This document shows positions 34,495 to 44,430 of a stretch of 64,000 bases of DNA, piece by piece. The DNA comes from Deltaproteobacteria bacterium CG11_big_fil_rev_8_21_14_0_20_47_16 (lineage in GTDB: Bacteria; UBA10199; GCA-002796325; 1-14-0-20-47-16): positions 1 through 64,000 of the forward strand of contig PCXA01000015.1 in assembly GCA_002796325.1 (NCBI GenBank), read 5' to 3'. Each line of letters opens with the position of its first letter. Position 1 is the stretch's first letter. Both the position numbers and the translations under genes were made by a program. Below the pieces are notes generated by a model. That model was not told where the DNA came from. It worked only from the letters and a program-made list of their open reading frames with translations, and did not search any database.

Positions 34495-35457
34495 GTGTCT
34501 GACTATGAAGTCCGCCCTATGCTAGATATCATTCGACGAAAAGCCAATTCATGGGCCACCCGCATCATCTTTGCGACCATTGTGCTCGTGTTCATATTCT
34601 TCTTTGGGTACAATCAAATTTTCGTGCCCAATCAGGGACCTCAGGCCGTTTTAGTCCGCGTTAACGGTTTTGACATCCGCCAGAATGAGTTCAGTCTGGC
34701 CTACAAAGGGGTCTTGGAGTCCTACAAGCAGGTCTTTAAAGGGGAAATCCCAGACGGCATGAGCAAAATGGTAGTCAATACCACCCTCCAACAACTCATC
34801 AACCAGCGCTTATTAATCGACGCCGCGCAAAAGATGGGACTTCGTGTTTCTGATGAAGAACTGGCCAAAACCATTGAAAATAGCAAACAATTTCAAAAGG
34901 ATGGGAAATTCGATCGTAGCGCTTATCGTGATTATTTTTTACCCACCTTCCAACGTGAAACAGGTCTTAACTACGAAGACCTGTTACGCAATGAATTATT
35001 GGCTAAAAAAATCGATGACCTACTGCACAGCTCCGTCAAAGTCAGTCCCAAGGAAGCTCAGGATGCTTATCGTCTGAATAAGACCAAATTCACATTCCAG
35101 GTTATCAAGACAGGTACTGATGGCAAACCCCTTCCCAGACAAACAGTTGGCCCCATCACTTTAGATGAACGCGAGCAACTATTTGGCAAGGAAGCCAGCG
35201 ACACCGACTATGCCAAGGTCTTTGCACTCACATCCGAAGCACCAGATCTAGCTTTACCGCTCACGATTGCAGGTGTTCAATATTCTATTCATCTTATCAA
35301 AAAGGATACTCCTGCAGATGGCGCTTGGGTTAAAGACCAAGCAACATTTACACAAGACTATCTCTTACGTAAGCAAGGCCGTGTGAGCCAAGAGTGGATT
35401 AGTCACCTCACAAGTAAGGCCACGATTGAGCAGTTGTCAGCACCCCATGAAGGATAA
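34495..35457 (+). CDS. PpiD/SurA-N-like periplasmic chaperone without PPIase domain
   Basis: 320 aa. Short cytosolic start M-L-D-I-I-R-R-K-A, one membrane helix (about residues 20-38), then a SurA_N-type helical domain (V-N-G-F-D-I-R-Q-N-E-F, L-I-N-Q-R-L-L-I-D-A-A). The parvulin PPIase domain expected in PpiD is missing; the remaining 120 residues contain only an A-x-x-Y-R-L-N-K-T-K-F segment. So it is likely a membrane-anchored chaperone rather than an isomerase. A GTG at 34495 follows a GAGGAG; an ATG at 34519 gives the same family start. Overlaps cca. Confidence 0.8.
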   Translation: MSDYEVRPMLDIIRRKANSWATRIIFATIVLVFIFFFGYNQIFVPNQGPQAVLVRVNGFDIRQNEFSLAYKGVLESYKQVFKGEIPDGMSKMVVNTTLQQLINQRLLIDAAQKMGLRVSDEELAKTIENSKQFQKDGKFDRSAYRDYFLPTFQRETGLNYEDLLRNELLAKKIDDLLHSSVKVSPKEAQDAYRLNKTKFTFQVIKTGTDGKPLPRQTVGPITLDEREQLFGKEASDTDYAKVFALTSEAPDLALPLTIAGVQYSIHLIKKDTPADGAWVKDQATFTQDYLLRKQGRVSQEWISHLTSKATIEQLSAPHEG

Positions 35458-36889
35458 TTTCCTGAAGTCCATTTTGGATGCCGGCGGCAATGTATATGAA
35501 GTCGGCGGTTGTGTACGCGATCAGCTCCTTGGTCACCCCAGCAAAGATAAAGATTATCTTGTTACCAAACTTCCAATTGAAAAATTAACATCGTTACTCA
35601 AACCATTGGGTAAAGTGGCCCTTGTGGGCAAAAGCTTTGGTGTCATTAAATTCACACCCCACAGTGAACCCGATGTCGTTTATGATATCGCACTCCCCCG
35701 CACCGAAAAATCAACGGGCACGGCACATCGTGAATTCGAAGTCACGTTTGATGAAAACTTACCCGTCGAAGTGGATCTGGCACGGCGCGACTTTACGATC
35801 AACGCCATTGCAAAAGACTTGAGCACGGGCAAACTCGTTGATCCGTTTCATGGGCAAGATGATTTAAATAAAAAGCAACTTAAGCAAGTCTTCCTTCAGG
35901 CATTTCCAGAAGATCCACTACGTATCCTGCGCGGTATTCAGTTTGCGGCACGCCTTGGATTTACGATTGAACCCGAAACTGCGGCCAGCATGCAGCAGCA
36001 TGCTGAACTTCTCAAAACCGTCTCTGGTGAACGTATCATGGAAGAAATGGTAAAACTCTTTAAAGCACCCAAGCCATCCGTTGGGTTTATCTTGATGCGC
36101 GACCTGGGTATTTTACCGATTGCCATTCCAGAGCTTGCGGCCAATGTTGGCGTGGAACAAGACAAACAAGCAGGCGATGATGTGTTCGCGCACACCATGC
36201 GCGTTGTTGATGCGGCACGCGGCGATCAGAAAGTCCGCAACGCAGGCGACTTAACGTTAATGCTAGCAGCCCTCTTTCACGACGTGGGTAAAGCACGCAC
36301 CAAACAGTTCGATCCCAAAGTGGGCCGCATTACATTTTATGGTCACCAATTGGTTTCTAAGCGACAAGCACGCAAGCGACTGGCAGAGTGGCACTGCCAA
36401 ACGGTGGGCATCGACCCGGCACGCGTGCTTAATTTAATTGAACACCACATGTTTGAAACCAAATCTTTCTTTTCTGATAAAGCCATTCGCCGCTTCATTC
36501 ATAAAGTAGGACAGGATGAAATTTTGTTACTCATGGATTTTCGTTTGGCCGATAACCGTGGCGGCAAACACCCCAATTCCATTGGGGGTGTTGAAAAACT
36601 ACGCGCACGTGTCCAAGCAGAGCTGGATCGCAAGCCCCCATTTGGGCCAAAGGACTTGGCCATTCGTGGTGACGACCTGATGGGCATTGGCGTCAAGCCC
36701 AGCCCACTCATGGGCTATATCATTCAACAGTGTGTCGATTTGGTTTTGGACGAACCCGAAAAGAACACCAAGGAAGAATTACTTGCCCTGGCAGTCCAAA
36801 TTCGCGACAATCCACCTGATGCAAGCCTCCTCCAAAAAAAGCACCACGGTCAAGATAGCGAAGAAGGATCTTCCGAAGCCAAGGCTTAA
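35447..36889 (+). CDS. cca: CCA tRNA nucleotidyltransferase with HD domain
   Basis: 480 aa. Class II nucleotidyltransferase motifs G-G-C-V-R-D-Q-L-L-G, K-D-K-D-Y-L-V, R-R-D-F-T-I-N-A-I-A, E-D-P-L-R-I-L-R-G; then an HD domain with L-F-H-D-V-G-K near 280. Adds or repairs the tRNA 3' CCA (poly(A) polymerase is the less likely alternative). ATG at 35447 sits in the 3' end of the preceding gene, ATGAAGGATAA. Near the end is an A7 tract (around 36834-36840); see the basic ORF that follows in the +1 frame. Confidence 0.92.
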   Translation: MKDNFLKSILDAGGNVYEVGGCVRDQLLGHPSKDKDYLVTKLPIEKLTSLLKPLGKVALVGKSFGVIKFTPHSEPDVVYDIALPRTEKSTGTAHREFEVTFDENLPVEVDLARRDFTINAIAKDLSTGKLVDPFHGQDDLNKKQLKQVFLQAFPEDPLRILRGIQFAARLGFTIEPETAASMQQHAELLKTVSGERIMEEMVKLFKAPKPSVGFILMRDLGILPIAIPELAANVGVEQDKQAGDDVFAHTMRVVDAARGDQKVRNAGDLTLMLAALFHDVGKARTKQFDPKVGRITFYGHQLVSKRQARKRLAEWHCQTVGIDPARVLNLIEHHMFETKSFFSDKAIRRFIHKVGQDEILLLMDFRLADNRGGKHPNSIGGVEKLRARVQAELDRKPPFGPKDLAIRGDDLMGIGVKPSPLMGYIIQQCVDLVLDEPEKNTKEELLALAVQIRDNPPDASLLQKKHHGQDSEEGSSEAKA

Positions 36890-36893
36890 GTGG

Positions 36894-36986
36894 ATGCGCA
36901 ACCCTGCCACAAAATTAAAGCCAAGCACTAAAGTTTACTCTCGCAGCAAGGCCAAGCAAACCGCCCGAAAGGTCAAAGATGAGTGA
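36894..36986 (+). CDS. Possible 30-aa basic ORF or frameshifted cca tail
   Basis: The 90 nt between cca and coaE is open as M-R-N-P-A-T-K-L-K-P-S-T-K-V-Y-S-R-S-K, then more Lys/Arg, ending in D-E. The same frame is open further upstream, back through an A7 tract inside cca, and reads strongly Lys-rich there too. The stop overlaps the coaE start (ATGAGTGA), which would couple translation. It may be a tiny gene, a shifted C-terminal tail of cca, or chance. Confidence 0.3.
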   Translation: MRNPATKLKPSTKVYSRSKAKQTARKVKDE

Positions 36987-37701
36987 CGATCTTAAAGATT
37001 TGGTGGATGACATTGATCAGATCATGACACAGCAAGAAAAGAGCAATCGTTACGTTGCACGTGTTCACGACTACCTTCGCCGCAACATTATGCAGCTCCC
37101 CCTCTTTCGCTTGGGATTAACAGGCGGCTTTGCCACAGGCAAATCCAGTGTGGCCGCCATTTTTGAAGAACTGGGCTGCCCCATCGTAAATGCTGATCAC
37201 ATCGTTCACGACCTGCTCGCCAACGATCAAAAAGTGAAAGAGGACATTCGCTTTCTATTGGGTGATGATGTTTTTAATACCGATGGCAGTGTGAATCGAA
37301 GCAAGGTGGGCGCGCGTGTTTTTGCCAACCCTGAAGAGCTCCGTGGACTAGAAGCCATTCTGCATCCCAAAGTGAAGGACATCATGATGCAAGAAGCCAA
37401 TCGCCTGGAACAAGAAGGTTACAGCATTGCCTGCTTTGAAATCCCGCTGCTTTTTGAAGCATCTTATGAACATTGGTGTGACAGTGTTGTGGTTGTTACC
37501 TGCGACGAAGAAACACAAATTCAACGCGCCATGCAAAAATTCAAACTCTCCCGCGAAGACGCTGCTGCACGCATCCAGGCGCAAATGCCACTCACTGAAA
37601 AAGAAAAACGGGCCGATGTTGTGATTAGCAACACCAGCCCGCTCGAAAATCTAAAATCTCAGGTCGAAGCGATTTACACCCAGCTTCTTCCTCAAACTTA
37701 A
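36979..37701 (+). CDS. coaE: Dephospho-CoA kinase
   Basis: Last step of CoA synthesis. The P-loop is G-L-T-G-G-F-A-T-G-K-S-S near residue 50, then V-N-A-D-H-I-V-H-D, H-P-K-V and E-I-P-L-L-F-E. A 42-residue N-terminal extension (D-D-I-D-Q-I-M-T-Q-Q-E-K) precedes the usual start; an internal ATG before Q-L-P-L-F would give the standard length. Ends 1 nt from convergent pnp. Confidence 0.94.
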   Translation: MSDDLKDLVDDIDQIMTQQEKSNRYVARVHDYLRRNIMQLPLFRLGLTGGFATGKSSVAAIFEELGCPIVNADHIVHDLLANDQKVKEDIRFLLGDDVFNTDGSVNRSKVGARVFANPEELRGLEAILHPKVKDIMMQEANRLEQEGYSIACFEIPLLFEASYEHWCDSVVVVTCDEETQIQRAMQKFKLSREDAAARIQAQMPLTEKEKRADVVISNTSPLENLKSQVEAIYTQLLPQT

Positions 37702-37702
37702 A

Positions 37703-39811
37703 TTACATCTCAATTTCACCTTCATGTCCAACGGCTTCCTTCATGGACAGGCGAATCTTGCCGCTCTTGGCATCAATTTCCATCACCTTGACGACAACTT
37801 CTTCACCTTCTTTTACAACGTCATCCACCTTGGCCACACGCTGCTCGGAAAGCTGCGAGATGTGCACCAAACCGTCAGTACCAGGCAGCACTTCCACAAA
37901 CGCACCGAAGTCCATAATTTTGCGAACGGCACCCTTGTAGTACTTGCCCACTTCCGGCACCGCCACAACGCCTTTAATGCGCTTGAGGGCCATCTGTGCA
38001 GCAGCAGAGTCAACAGCTGCCACGTGAACGGTACCATCATCATCAATATCAATCTTCACACCGGTTTCTTCGGTAATCGCACGGATGTTCTTACCACCCG
38101 GTCCGATCAACGCACCGATCATGTCCTTTGGAATCTTGATGGTCGTAATCTTTGGCGCATACTGCGAAATTTCTGCGCGGGATTCCGTGATCACCTTGGC
38201 CATCTCACCCAAAATGTGCAAGCGACCTTCCTTGGCTTGTGCCAGGGCTTGGTTTAGCAATTCGTCCGACAGACCTTCAATTTTAATATCCATCTGCAAA
38301 GCGGTCACACCCTTTGATGTACCCACCACCTTAAAGTCCATGTCGCCCAAGTGATCTTCATCACCCAAGATGTCCGATAGAACAGCGGTGTCTTTGCCTT
38401 CTTGAATCAATCCCATCGCAATACCTGCAACAGGCGCTGTGATTGGCACACCGGCTTCCATCATTGCGAGTGTTCCACCGCAAACGGTGGCCATGGATGA
38501 CGACCCATTGGATTCCAAAATTTCGGACACAATGCGAATGGTGTATGGGAACGCTTCTTCACTTGGGAGTACTTGGAAAAGACCACGCTCTGCCAACGCA
38601 CCGTGACCGATTTCGCGACGGCCCGGTGAACGGAGTGGCTTGGCTTCACCCACTGAGAATGGTGGGAAGTTATAATGTAACAAGAAGCGCTTATAATAGG
38701 TGCCGCCGATCGCATCGATCATCTGTTGATCGTCTGCTGTACCCAACGTCACTGTGGCCAATGCTTGCGTTTCACCACGGGTGAATACCGCTGAACCGTG
38801 GGCACGTGGCAACATTCCCAACTCAATCCAGATTGGACGCACAGTCTTATAATCACGACCGTCAATGCGAACCTTGTCATTCAAAATCATCTGACGCACG
38901 AGTGTGCGCTTGAGTTCTTCATATTCCGCCACGACCTTCTTCTTCAAACCTGTTGTATCGTCAGCAGGAACAAGGGCGGCCACCAAATCTTTTTTGATCT
39001 GGTCGATGGTGCCATAACGGTCTTGTTTGACTTTAATACGGACGGCTTCTGACAATTTGGCCTTGGCCAATTCAGTCACTTTTTTGCGCAAGTCGGTATC
39101 GACTTCCACAGCAGCCACTTCCCATTTGGTCACTCCCACCTTCTTTTGCAATTCGTCTTGGGCATCCAGGATTGGCAAAATGCTCTTATGCGCAAAGCGA
39201 ATTGCAGCAACGATATCTTCTTCTGGGACTTCTTGCGCGCCACCTTCTACCATCACCACCGCTTCACGACTGGCAGCTACAATCAGGTCAATATCACTTT
39301 GTTCCATTTGTTCCGGTGTTGGATTGCAAACCAACTCGCCATCCACACGACCCACACAGACACCAGCAATCGGACCCGTGAATGGAATTGGGGAAACATG
39401 CAGTGCTGCAGATGCACCAACCATTGCCATAACATCAGTTGCATTGTCCGCATCCGATGAAAGCACGGTGGCCACAATTTGCACGTCATTACGGTAGCCT
39501 TCTGGGAACAATGGACGCAGCGGACGATCAATGAAGCGGCTGGTCAAAATGGCGCTTTCTGTAGGGCGGCCTTCACGCTTGAAAAAGCCACCTGGGATTT
39601 TACCAGCGGCAAACGTTTTTTCAATGAAGTCCACGCTCAATGGGAAAAAATCAATGCCTTCGCGGGGGGATTGGGTGCCTGTTGCGGTCACGAGCACAAC
39701 GGAATCACCGTAACGAACAACAACGGAACCTGAGGCCTGCTTGGCCAATTTACCTGTTTCAATGGTTAATTCACGACCCCCAAATTGGGTCTTAACGACT
39801 TGATGCGACAT
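37703..39811 (-). CDS. pnp: Polynucleotide phosphorylase
   Basis: 3'-5' phosphorolytic exoribonuclease, 702 aa: two RNase PH domains (R-P-L-R-P-L-F-P-E near 100; second core around 330-540 with G-D-M-D-F-K-V), a KH domain ([11 protein letters not shown]) and a C-terminal S1 domain ([12 protein letters not shown]). ATG at 39811 has AGGAG 6 nt upstream; the ORF extension to 39901 crosses the hairpin leader and is not coding. Downstream of rpsO, as in many bacteria. Confidence 0.97.
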   Translation of the reverse strand: MSHQVVKTQFGGRELTIETGKLAKQASGSVVVRYGDSVVLVTATGTQSPREGIDFFPLSVDFIEKTFAAGKIPGGFFKREGRPTESAILTSRFIDRPLRPLFPEGYRNDVQIVATVLSSDADNATDVMAMVGASAALHVSPIPFTGPIAGVCVGRVDGELVCNPTPEQMEQSDIDLIVAASREAVVMVEGGAQEVPEEDIVAAIRFAHKSILPILDAQDELQKKVGVTKWEVAAVEVDTDLRKKVTELAKAKLSEAVRIKVKQDRYGTIDQIKKDLVAALVPADDTTGLKKKVVAEYEELKRTLVRQMILNDKVRIDGRDYKTVRPIWIELGMLPRAHGSAVFTRGETQALATVTLGTADDQQMIDAIGGTYYKRFLLHYNFPPFSVGEAKPLRSPGRREIGHGALAERGLFQVLPSEEAFPYTIRIVSEILESNGSSSMATVCGGTLAMMEAGVPITAPVAGIAMGLIQEGKDTAVLSDILGDEDHLGDMDFKVVGTSKGVTALQMDIKIEGLSDELLNQALAQAKEGRLHILGEMAKVITESRAEISQYAPKITTIKIPKDMIGALIGPGGKNIRAITEETGVKIDIDDDGTVHVAAVDSAAAQMALKRIKGVVAVPEVGKYYKGAVRKIMDFGAFVEVLPGTDGLVHISQLSEQRVAKVDDVVKEGEEVVVKVMEIDAKSGKIRLSMKEAVGHEGEIEM

Positions 39812-39828
39812 AATCGCTCCTATTCTGA

Positions 39829-39909
39829 CGGGGCTCCGTGCGTCCCGCACGGCGGGACTCCGATAGCCCCGCACCCCACGCCAAACAGCTGGCAAAGCCA
39901 CTGTTTGGC
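39829..39909 (-). promoter_or_regulatory. Structured pnp mRNA leader with two or three hairpins
   Basis: Upstream of pnp on the mRNA: a stem of 9 bp (39880-39888 with 39901-39909); then a compound stem, outer cggggct (39829-39835) with agccccg (39865-39871), inner gtcccgc (39842-39848) with gcgggac (39852-39858). The last arm ends about 17 nt before the ATG. In E. coli, the pnp leader hairpin is cut by RNase III and lets PNPase control its own mRNA; the layout here fits that (inference). Confidence 0.7.
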
Positions 39910-40103
39910 TTAGTTAAATTACTAGTCCAAAGCCAACACGGCCTTGGCGTTTGTTGTGTGCAATGGATTTGCTACGGGACTAATAGAATATACTTTAGGA
40001 ATTGAATCTGGGGTGGAGCTTTTGATAACTTACTTCAGAAAACCAACCATAACCCGTTGATTTTACGAAAAAAATTATCAGTCCCGCACCAACCCCATCC
40101 TGT

Positions 40104-40373
40104 TTACTTACGTAAGCCTAATTCGGTGATGAGCTTGGTATAACGCTCAGCACTCTTGCTCTTCAAATAGTTCAACAAGCGACGACGCTGACCGACCAAT
40201 TTGAGCAATCCACGGCGGGAGGTATGGTCCTTTTTATGGGTACCAAAATGCTGATTCAGCTGAGTAATGCGGGCTGAAATCAATGCCACCTGAACTTCAG
40301 GCGAACCAGTGTCACCTTCGTGGGTCTCGAATTTATTGATTACTTCACTCTTTTGGGTCGTTGTCATTGTCAT
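40104..40373 (-). CDS. rpsO: 30S ribosomal protein S15
   Basis: 89 aa. Family motifs [11 protein letters not shown] and H-F[17 protein letters not shown]. The mRNA continues toward pnp through about 190 nt without ORFs (39910-40103) that contain only a small gccaa/ttggc stem and a T7 run. Confidence 0.98.
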   Translation of the reverse strand: MTMTTTQKSEVINKFETHEGDTGSPEVQVALISARITQLNQHFGTHKKDHTSRRGLLKLVGQRRRLLNYLKSKSAERYTKLITELGLRK

Positions 40374-40384
40374 AAGTGGGCGGC

Positions 40385-40413
40385 GTCCTACCCTGCTTAT
40401 ATATATGTGTCAA
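40385..40413 (-). promoter_or_regulatory. rpsO promoter
   Basis: Minus strand: consensus TTGACA (40413-40408), 17-bp spacer, TAGGAC (40390-40385), 11 nt to the ATG at 40373. The TAGGA could instead be a distant Shine-Dalgarno, so leaderless status is uncertain here. Confidence 0.45.
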
Positions 40414-40442
40414 ATAAAATATCAGCATTTGGGCATTAATGA

Positions 40443-40470
40443 TTGCGCCGCGCCCCACGCCCATCATAAG
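40443..40470 (+). promoter_or_regulatory. Cysteine desulfurase promoter, predicted leaderless
   Basis: TTGCGC (40443-40448), 16-bp spacer, CATAAG (40465-40470), 8 nt to the ATG at 40479. The weak -10 lowers confidence. Confidence 0.35.
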
Positions 40471-40478
40471 AAGCCCCT

Positions 40479-41618
40479 ATGATCTACCTCGACAACAACG
40501 CAACCACACAGCCTCTGCCAGAAGTCATTCAGGCAATGCTCCCCTATTTGACCGAGCGTTGGGGAAACCCCTCCAGCCTCTACCCGTTTGGAAATACCCT
40601 TGGGCAGGCATTGGATAAATCTCGGGAGCAGGCAGCTGCACTTATTGGCGCCAACCGCCCTTCTGAAGTTACTTTTACAGGCGGCGGCACCGAATCCAAC
40701 CATATGGCCATACGGGGTATTTTAAGAGCCTATCCTCAAAAGCGACATTTAATTACGTCGGCCGTTGAACATTCCAGCATCATCAATTTATGTAAACAAC
40801 TTGAGGGCGACGGTATTGCGGTAACTTATCTTCCCGTAGATACCCATGGGCAAATTGAGCTTAAAGACTTGGAAGCGGCCATTCGACCCGATACCGCGCT
40901 TGTCTCTTTGATGTGGGCCAACAACGAAACAGGCATCATCTTTCCCATCGATAAGATCGCCAAGTGCTGTGAAGCCAAAGGGGTTCCCTTCCATACCGAT
41001 GCCGTCCAGGCGGTGGGGAAACTCCCTCTCGATGTCAGCAAACTCCCTATCAATCTACTATCAATCGCTGCGCATAAGATCCACGGCCCCAAAGGTGTTG
41101 GCGCGCTCTATATCCGCCGCGGCACCAAATGGCTTTCGCCCATGACGGGTACCCAAGAACATGGGCGCCGCGCAGGCACCGAAAATGTGGCAGGGATTGT
41201 TGGATTAGGCGTGGCCACCCAACTTGCCGGAGAATATCTTAAAACAGGTGTAACACATACAGCCACACTACGGGACAGATTGGAGCAGACCCTGTGCCAG
41301 ACCATCCCCGGCGCTAGAATCGCTGGAAAGCCAGGCCCCCGTGTCGCCAACACCTGCAACATCCTGATTCCCCAAATCAATGGCGAGGCCTGTATTACAG
41401 CGCTTGCCCAAGACTATAATGTTTGTATTTCCACCGGATCCGCCTGCAGTGCTGGTAATATTGCAGGGTCACACGTCCTCACCGCTATGGGGGTCGATGT
41501 CAAAACCGTCTCCCCCCTCCGCATTAGCCTCTCCCGCACCACAACAGAGGCTGAAATCGCGACTTTCTGCGATATTCTCCCCAGATTAGTATTGACAGAC
41601 TCGGCGCGGATCAGTTAG
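40479..41618 (+). CDS. Cysteine desulfurase, NifS/IscS family
   Basis: PLP enzyme releasing sulfur from cysteine for Fe-S clusters or tRNA thiolation. Y-L-D-N-N-A-T-T at the N terminus, substrate/PLP region G-G-T-E-S-N-H, H-T-D-A-V-Q-A, the PLP lysine in S-I-A-A-H-K-I-H-G-P-K-G, and the active Cys loop S-T-G-S-A-C-S-A-G. 379 aa. No IscU, TusA or MnmA partner is adjacent, so the role (nifS, iscS or other) is open. Confidence 0.93.
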   Translation: MIYLDNNATTQPLPEVIQAMLPYLTERWGNPSSLYPFGNTLGQALDKSREQAAALIGANRPSEVTFTGGGTESNHMAIRGILRAYPQKRHLITSAVEHSSIINLCKQLEGDGIAVTYLPVDTHGQIELKDLEAAIRPDTALVSLMWANNETGIIFPIDKIAKCCEAKGVPFHTDAVQAVGKLPLDVSKLPINLLSIAAHKIHGPKGVGALYIRRGTKWLSPMTGTQEHGRRAGTENVAGIVGLGVATQLAGEYLKTGVTHTATLRDRLEQTLCQTIPGARIAGKPGPRVANTCNILIPQINGEACITALAQDYNVCISTGSACSAGNIAGSHVLTAMGVDVKTVSPLRISLSRTTTEAEIATFCDILPRLVLTDSARIS

Positions 41619-41672
41619 TTGCCCCGGCTTTGTAAATCCGCCCAAAAGGCTTTGAAATTAAAGGAAAACCGT

Positions 41673-42098
41673 ATGTCAACAACCAGCTATACTCGGAAAG
41701 ACGTCGATGCAAAATGGGTCGTCGTAGATCTTGCAGGAAAACCACTTGGACGCGTCGCTACTGAAATTGCCGACATTCTCCGTGGCAAAAACAAGGCGTC
41801 ATATACCCCAAATGCCGATACCGGTGATTTCGTGGTCGCCATTAATGCCAGCCAACTCAAGCTGACTGGTAAAAAAATGACCGACAAAATCTATTACCGC
41901 CACAGCGGATACATGGGTGGTCTTAAAGAGCGCACCGCGCAAGAGCAAATGGATCGCAATCCAGTGCTTATTGTTCAAAAAGCAGTTAAGGGCATGCTTC
42001 CTAAGAATGCATTGTCCCGTACCATTATTTCAAAATTGAAGGTCTATGCCGGTGCCGAGCATCCGCATGGTGCCCAGAACCCTCAACAGAAGGCTTAA
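41673..42098 (+). CDS. rplM: 50S ribosomal protein L13
   Basis: 141 aa; W-V-V-V-D-L-A-G-K-P-L-G-R-V-A-T near the N terminus, Y-R-H-S-G-Y-M-G-G, and G-M-L-P-K-N. ATG at 41673 with AAGGA 9 nt upstream. Followed 11 nt later by rpsI, the usual pair. Confidence 0.98.
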   Translation: MSTTSYTRKDVDAKWVVVDLAGKPLGRVATEIADILRGKNKASYTPNADTGDFVVAINASQLKLTGKKMTDKIYYRHSGYMGGLKERTAQEQMDRNPVLIVQKAVKGMLPKNALSRTIISKLKVYAGAEHPHGAQNPQQKA

Positions 42099-42109
42099 GG
42101 AGTTAAGTT

Positions 42110-42505
42110 ATGGCAGCAAGCACGATCTATGCAGCAACAGGTAAACGTAAATCCGCAATTGCCCGCGTCCGCATTAAACCAGGCAGCGGTGAAATCATTG
42201 TCAACAAGCGAGCCCTCGAAGACTACTTTGGACGTGCCACCTTGCAGATGAAGATTCGTCAGCCCTTTGAAGTAACGGGCGATCTCAATAAATATGATGT
42301 CAGCGTCAATGTCATCGGTGGTGGTTTGGCCGGTCAAGCTGATGCTGTTAAACATGGTATCTCACGCGCACTACTCGAAGTGAGCGCTGACAATCGCAAA
42401 AAGCTCAAGCCTGAAGGCTTGCTCACTCGCGATTCACGCATCAAGGAGCGTAAAAAATATGGGCGCAAGAAAGCCCGCAAACGCTTCCAGTACTCGAAGC
42501 GCTAA
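42110..42505 (+). CDS. rpsI: 30S ribosomal protein S9
   Basis: 131 aa; [12 protein letters not shown] at the N terminus and the basic tail ending R-K-R-F-Q-Y-S-K-R, whose C-terminal Arg reaches the P site. AAGGAG upstream. Confidence 0.98.
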   Translation: MAASTIYAATGKRKSAIARVRIKPGSGEIIVNKRALEDYFGRATLQMKIRQPFEVTGDLNKYDVSVNVIGGGLAGQADAVKHGISRALLEVSADNRKKLKPEGLLTRDSRIKERKKYGRKKARKRFQYSKR

Positions 42506-42530
42506 AAAAGAATTCACAGCAGCCGCTGCA

Positions 42531-42564
42531 AAACCCCGCGTGTCTTCAACACGCGGGGTTTTTT
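42531..42564 (+). terminator. Rho-independent terminator after rplM-rpsI
   Basis: 13-bp perfect stem (aaaccccgcgtgt 42531-42543 with 42549-42561), loop cttca, followed by a T-run. The clearest terminator in the window. Confidence 0.95.
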
Positions 42565-42610
42565 GTTTTCATGGTTTCGAGTGTTGACACCAAGAGAAGC
42601 GAAAGTGTAG

Positions 42611-44350
<1,740 letters not shown>

Positions 44351-44392
44351 TCAATTTGCTGCGCGCCTTGTATGACGTGGCAATACGTTGGC

Positions 44393-44421
44393 TTGACATT
44401 TGCATCAGCGCCTCTTATCAT
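44393..44421 (+). promoter_or_regulatory. rpoN promoter, predicted leaderless transcript
   Basis: Consensus TTGACA (44393-44398), 17-bp spacer, TATCAT (44416-44421), then only 9 nt to the ATG at 44431. No ribosome binding site. The best example of the leaderless pattern in this window. Confidence 0.6.
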
Positions 44422-44430
44422 TGACGAGTC

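Noticed and set aside
36547-36558. A third TGGCCGATAACC match
   Set aside because: It lies inside cca and encodes a conserved A-D-N-R stretch; no start codon follows at the 17-18 nt distance.
39910-40103. Possible small RNA or tRNA between rpsO and pnp
   Set aside because: Only a 5-bp gccaa/ttggc stem and a T7 run are visible; no cloverleaf, no conserved tRNA T-loop or anticodon arm.
44378-44393. Sigma-54-like TGGCAATACGTTGGCT upstream of rpoN
   Set aside because: GG and GC are 10 nt apart, but the -12 element is TGGC rather than TTGC, and a consensus TTGACA/TATCAT promoter lies immediately downstream.
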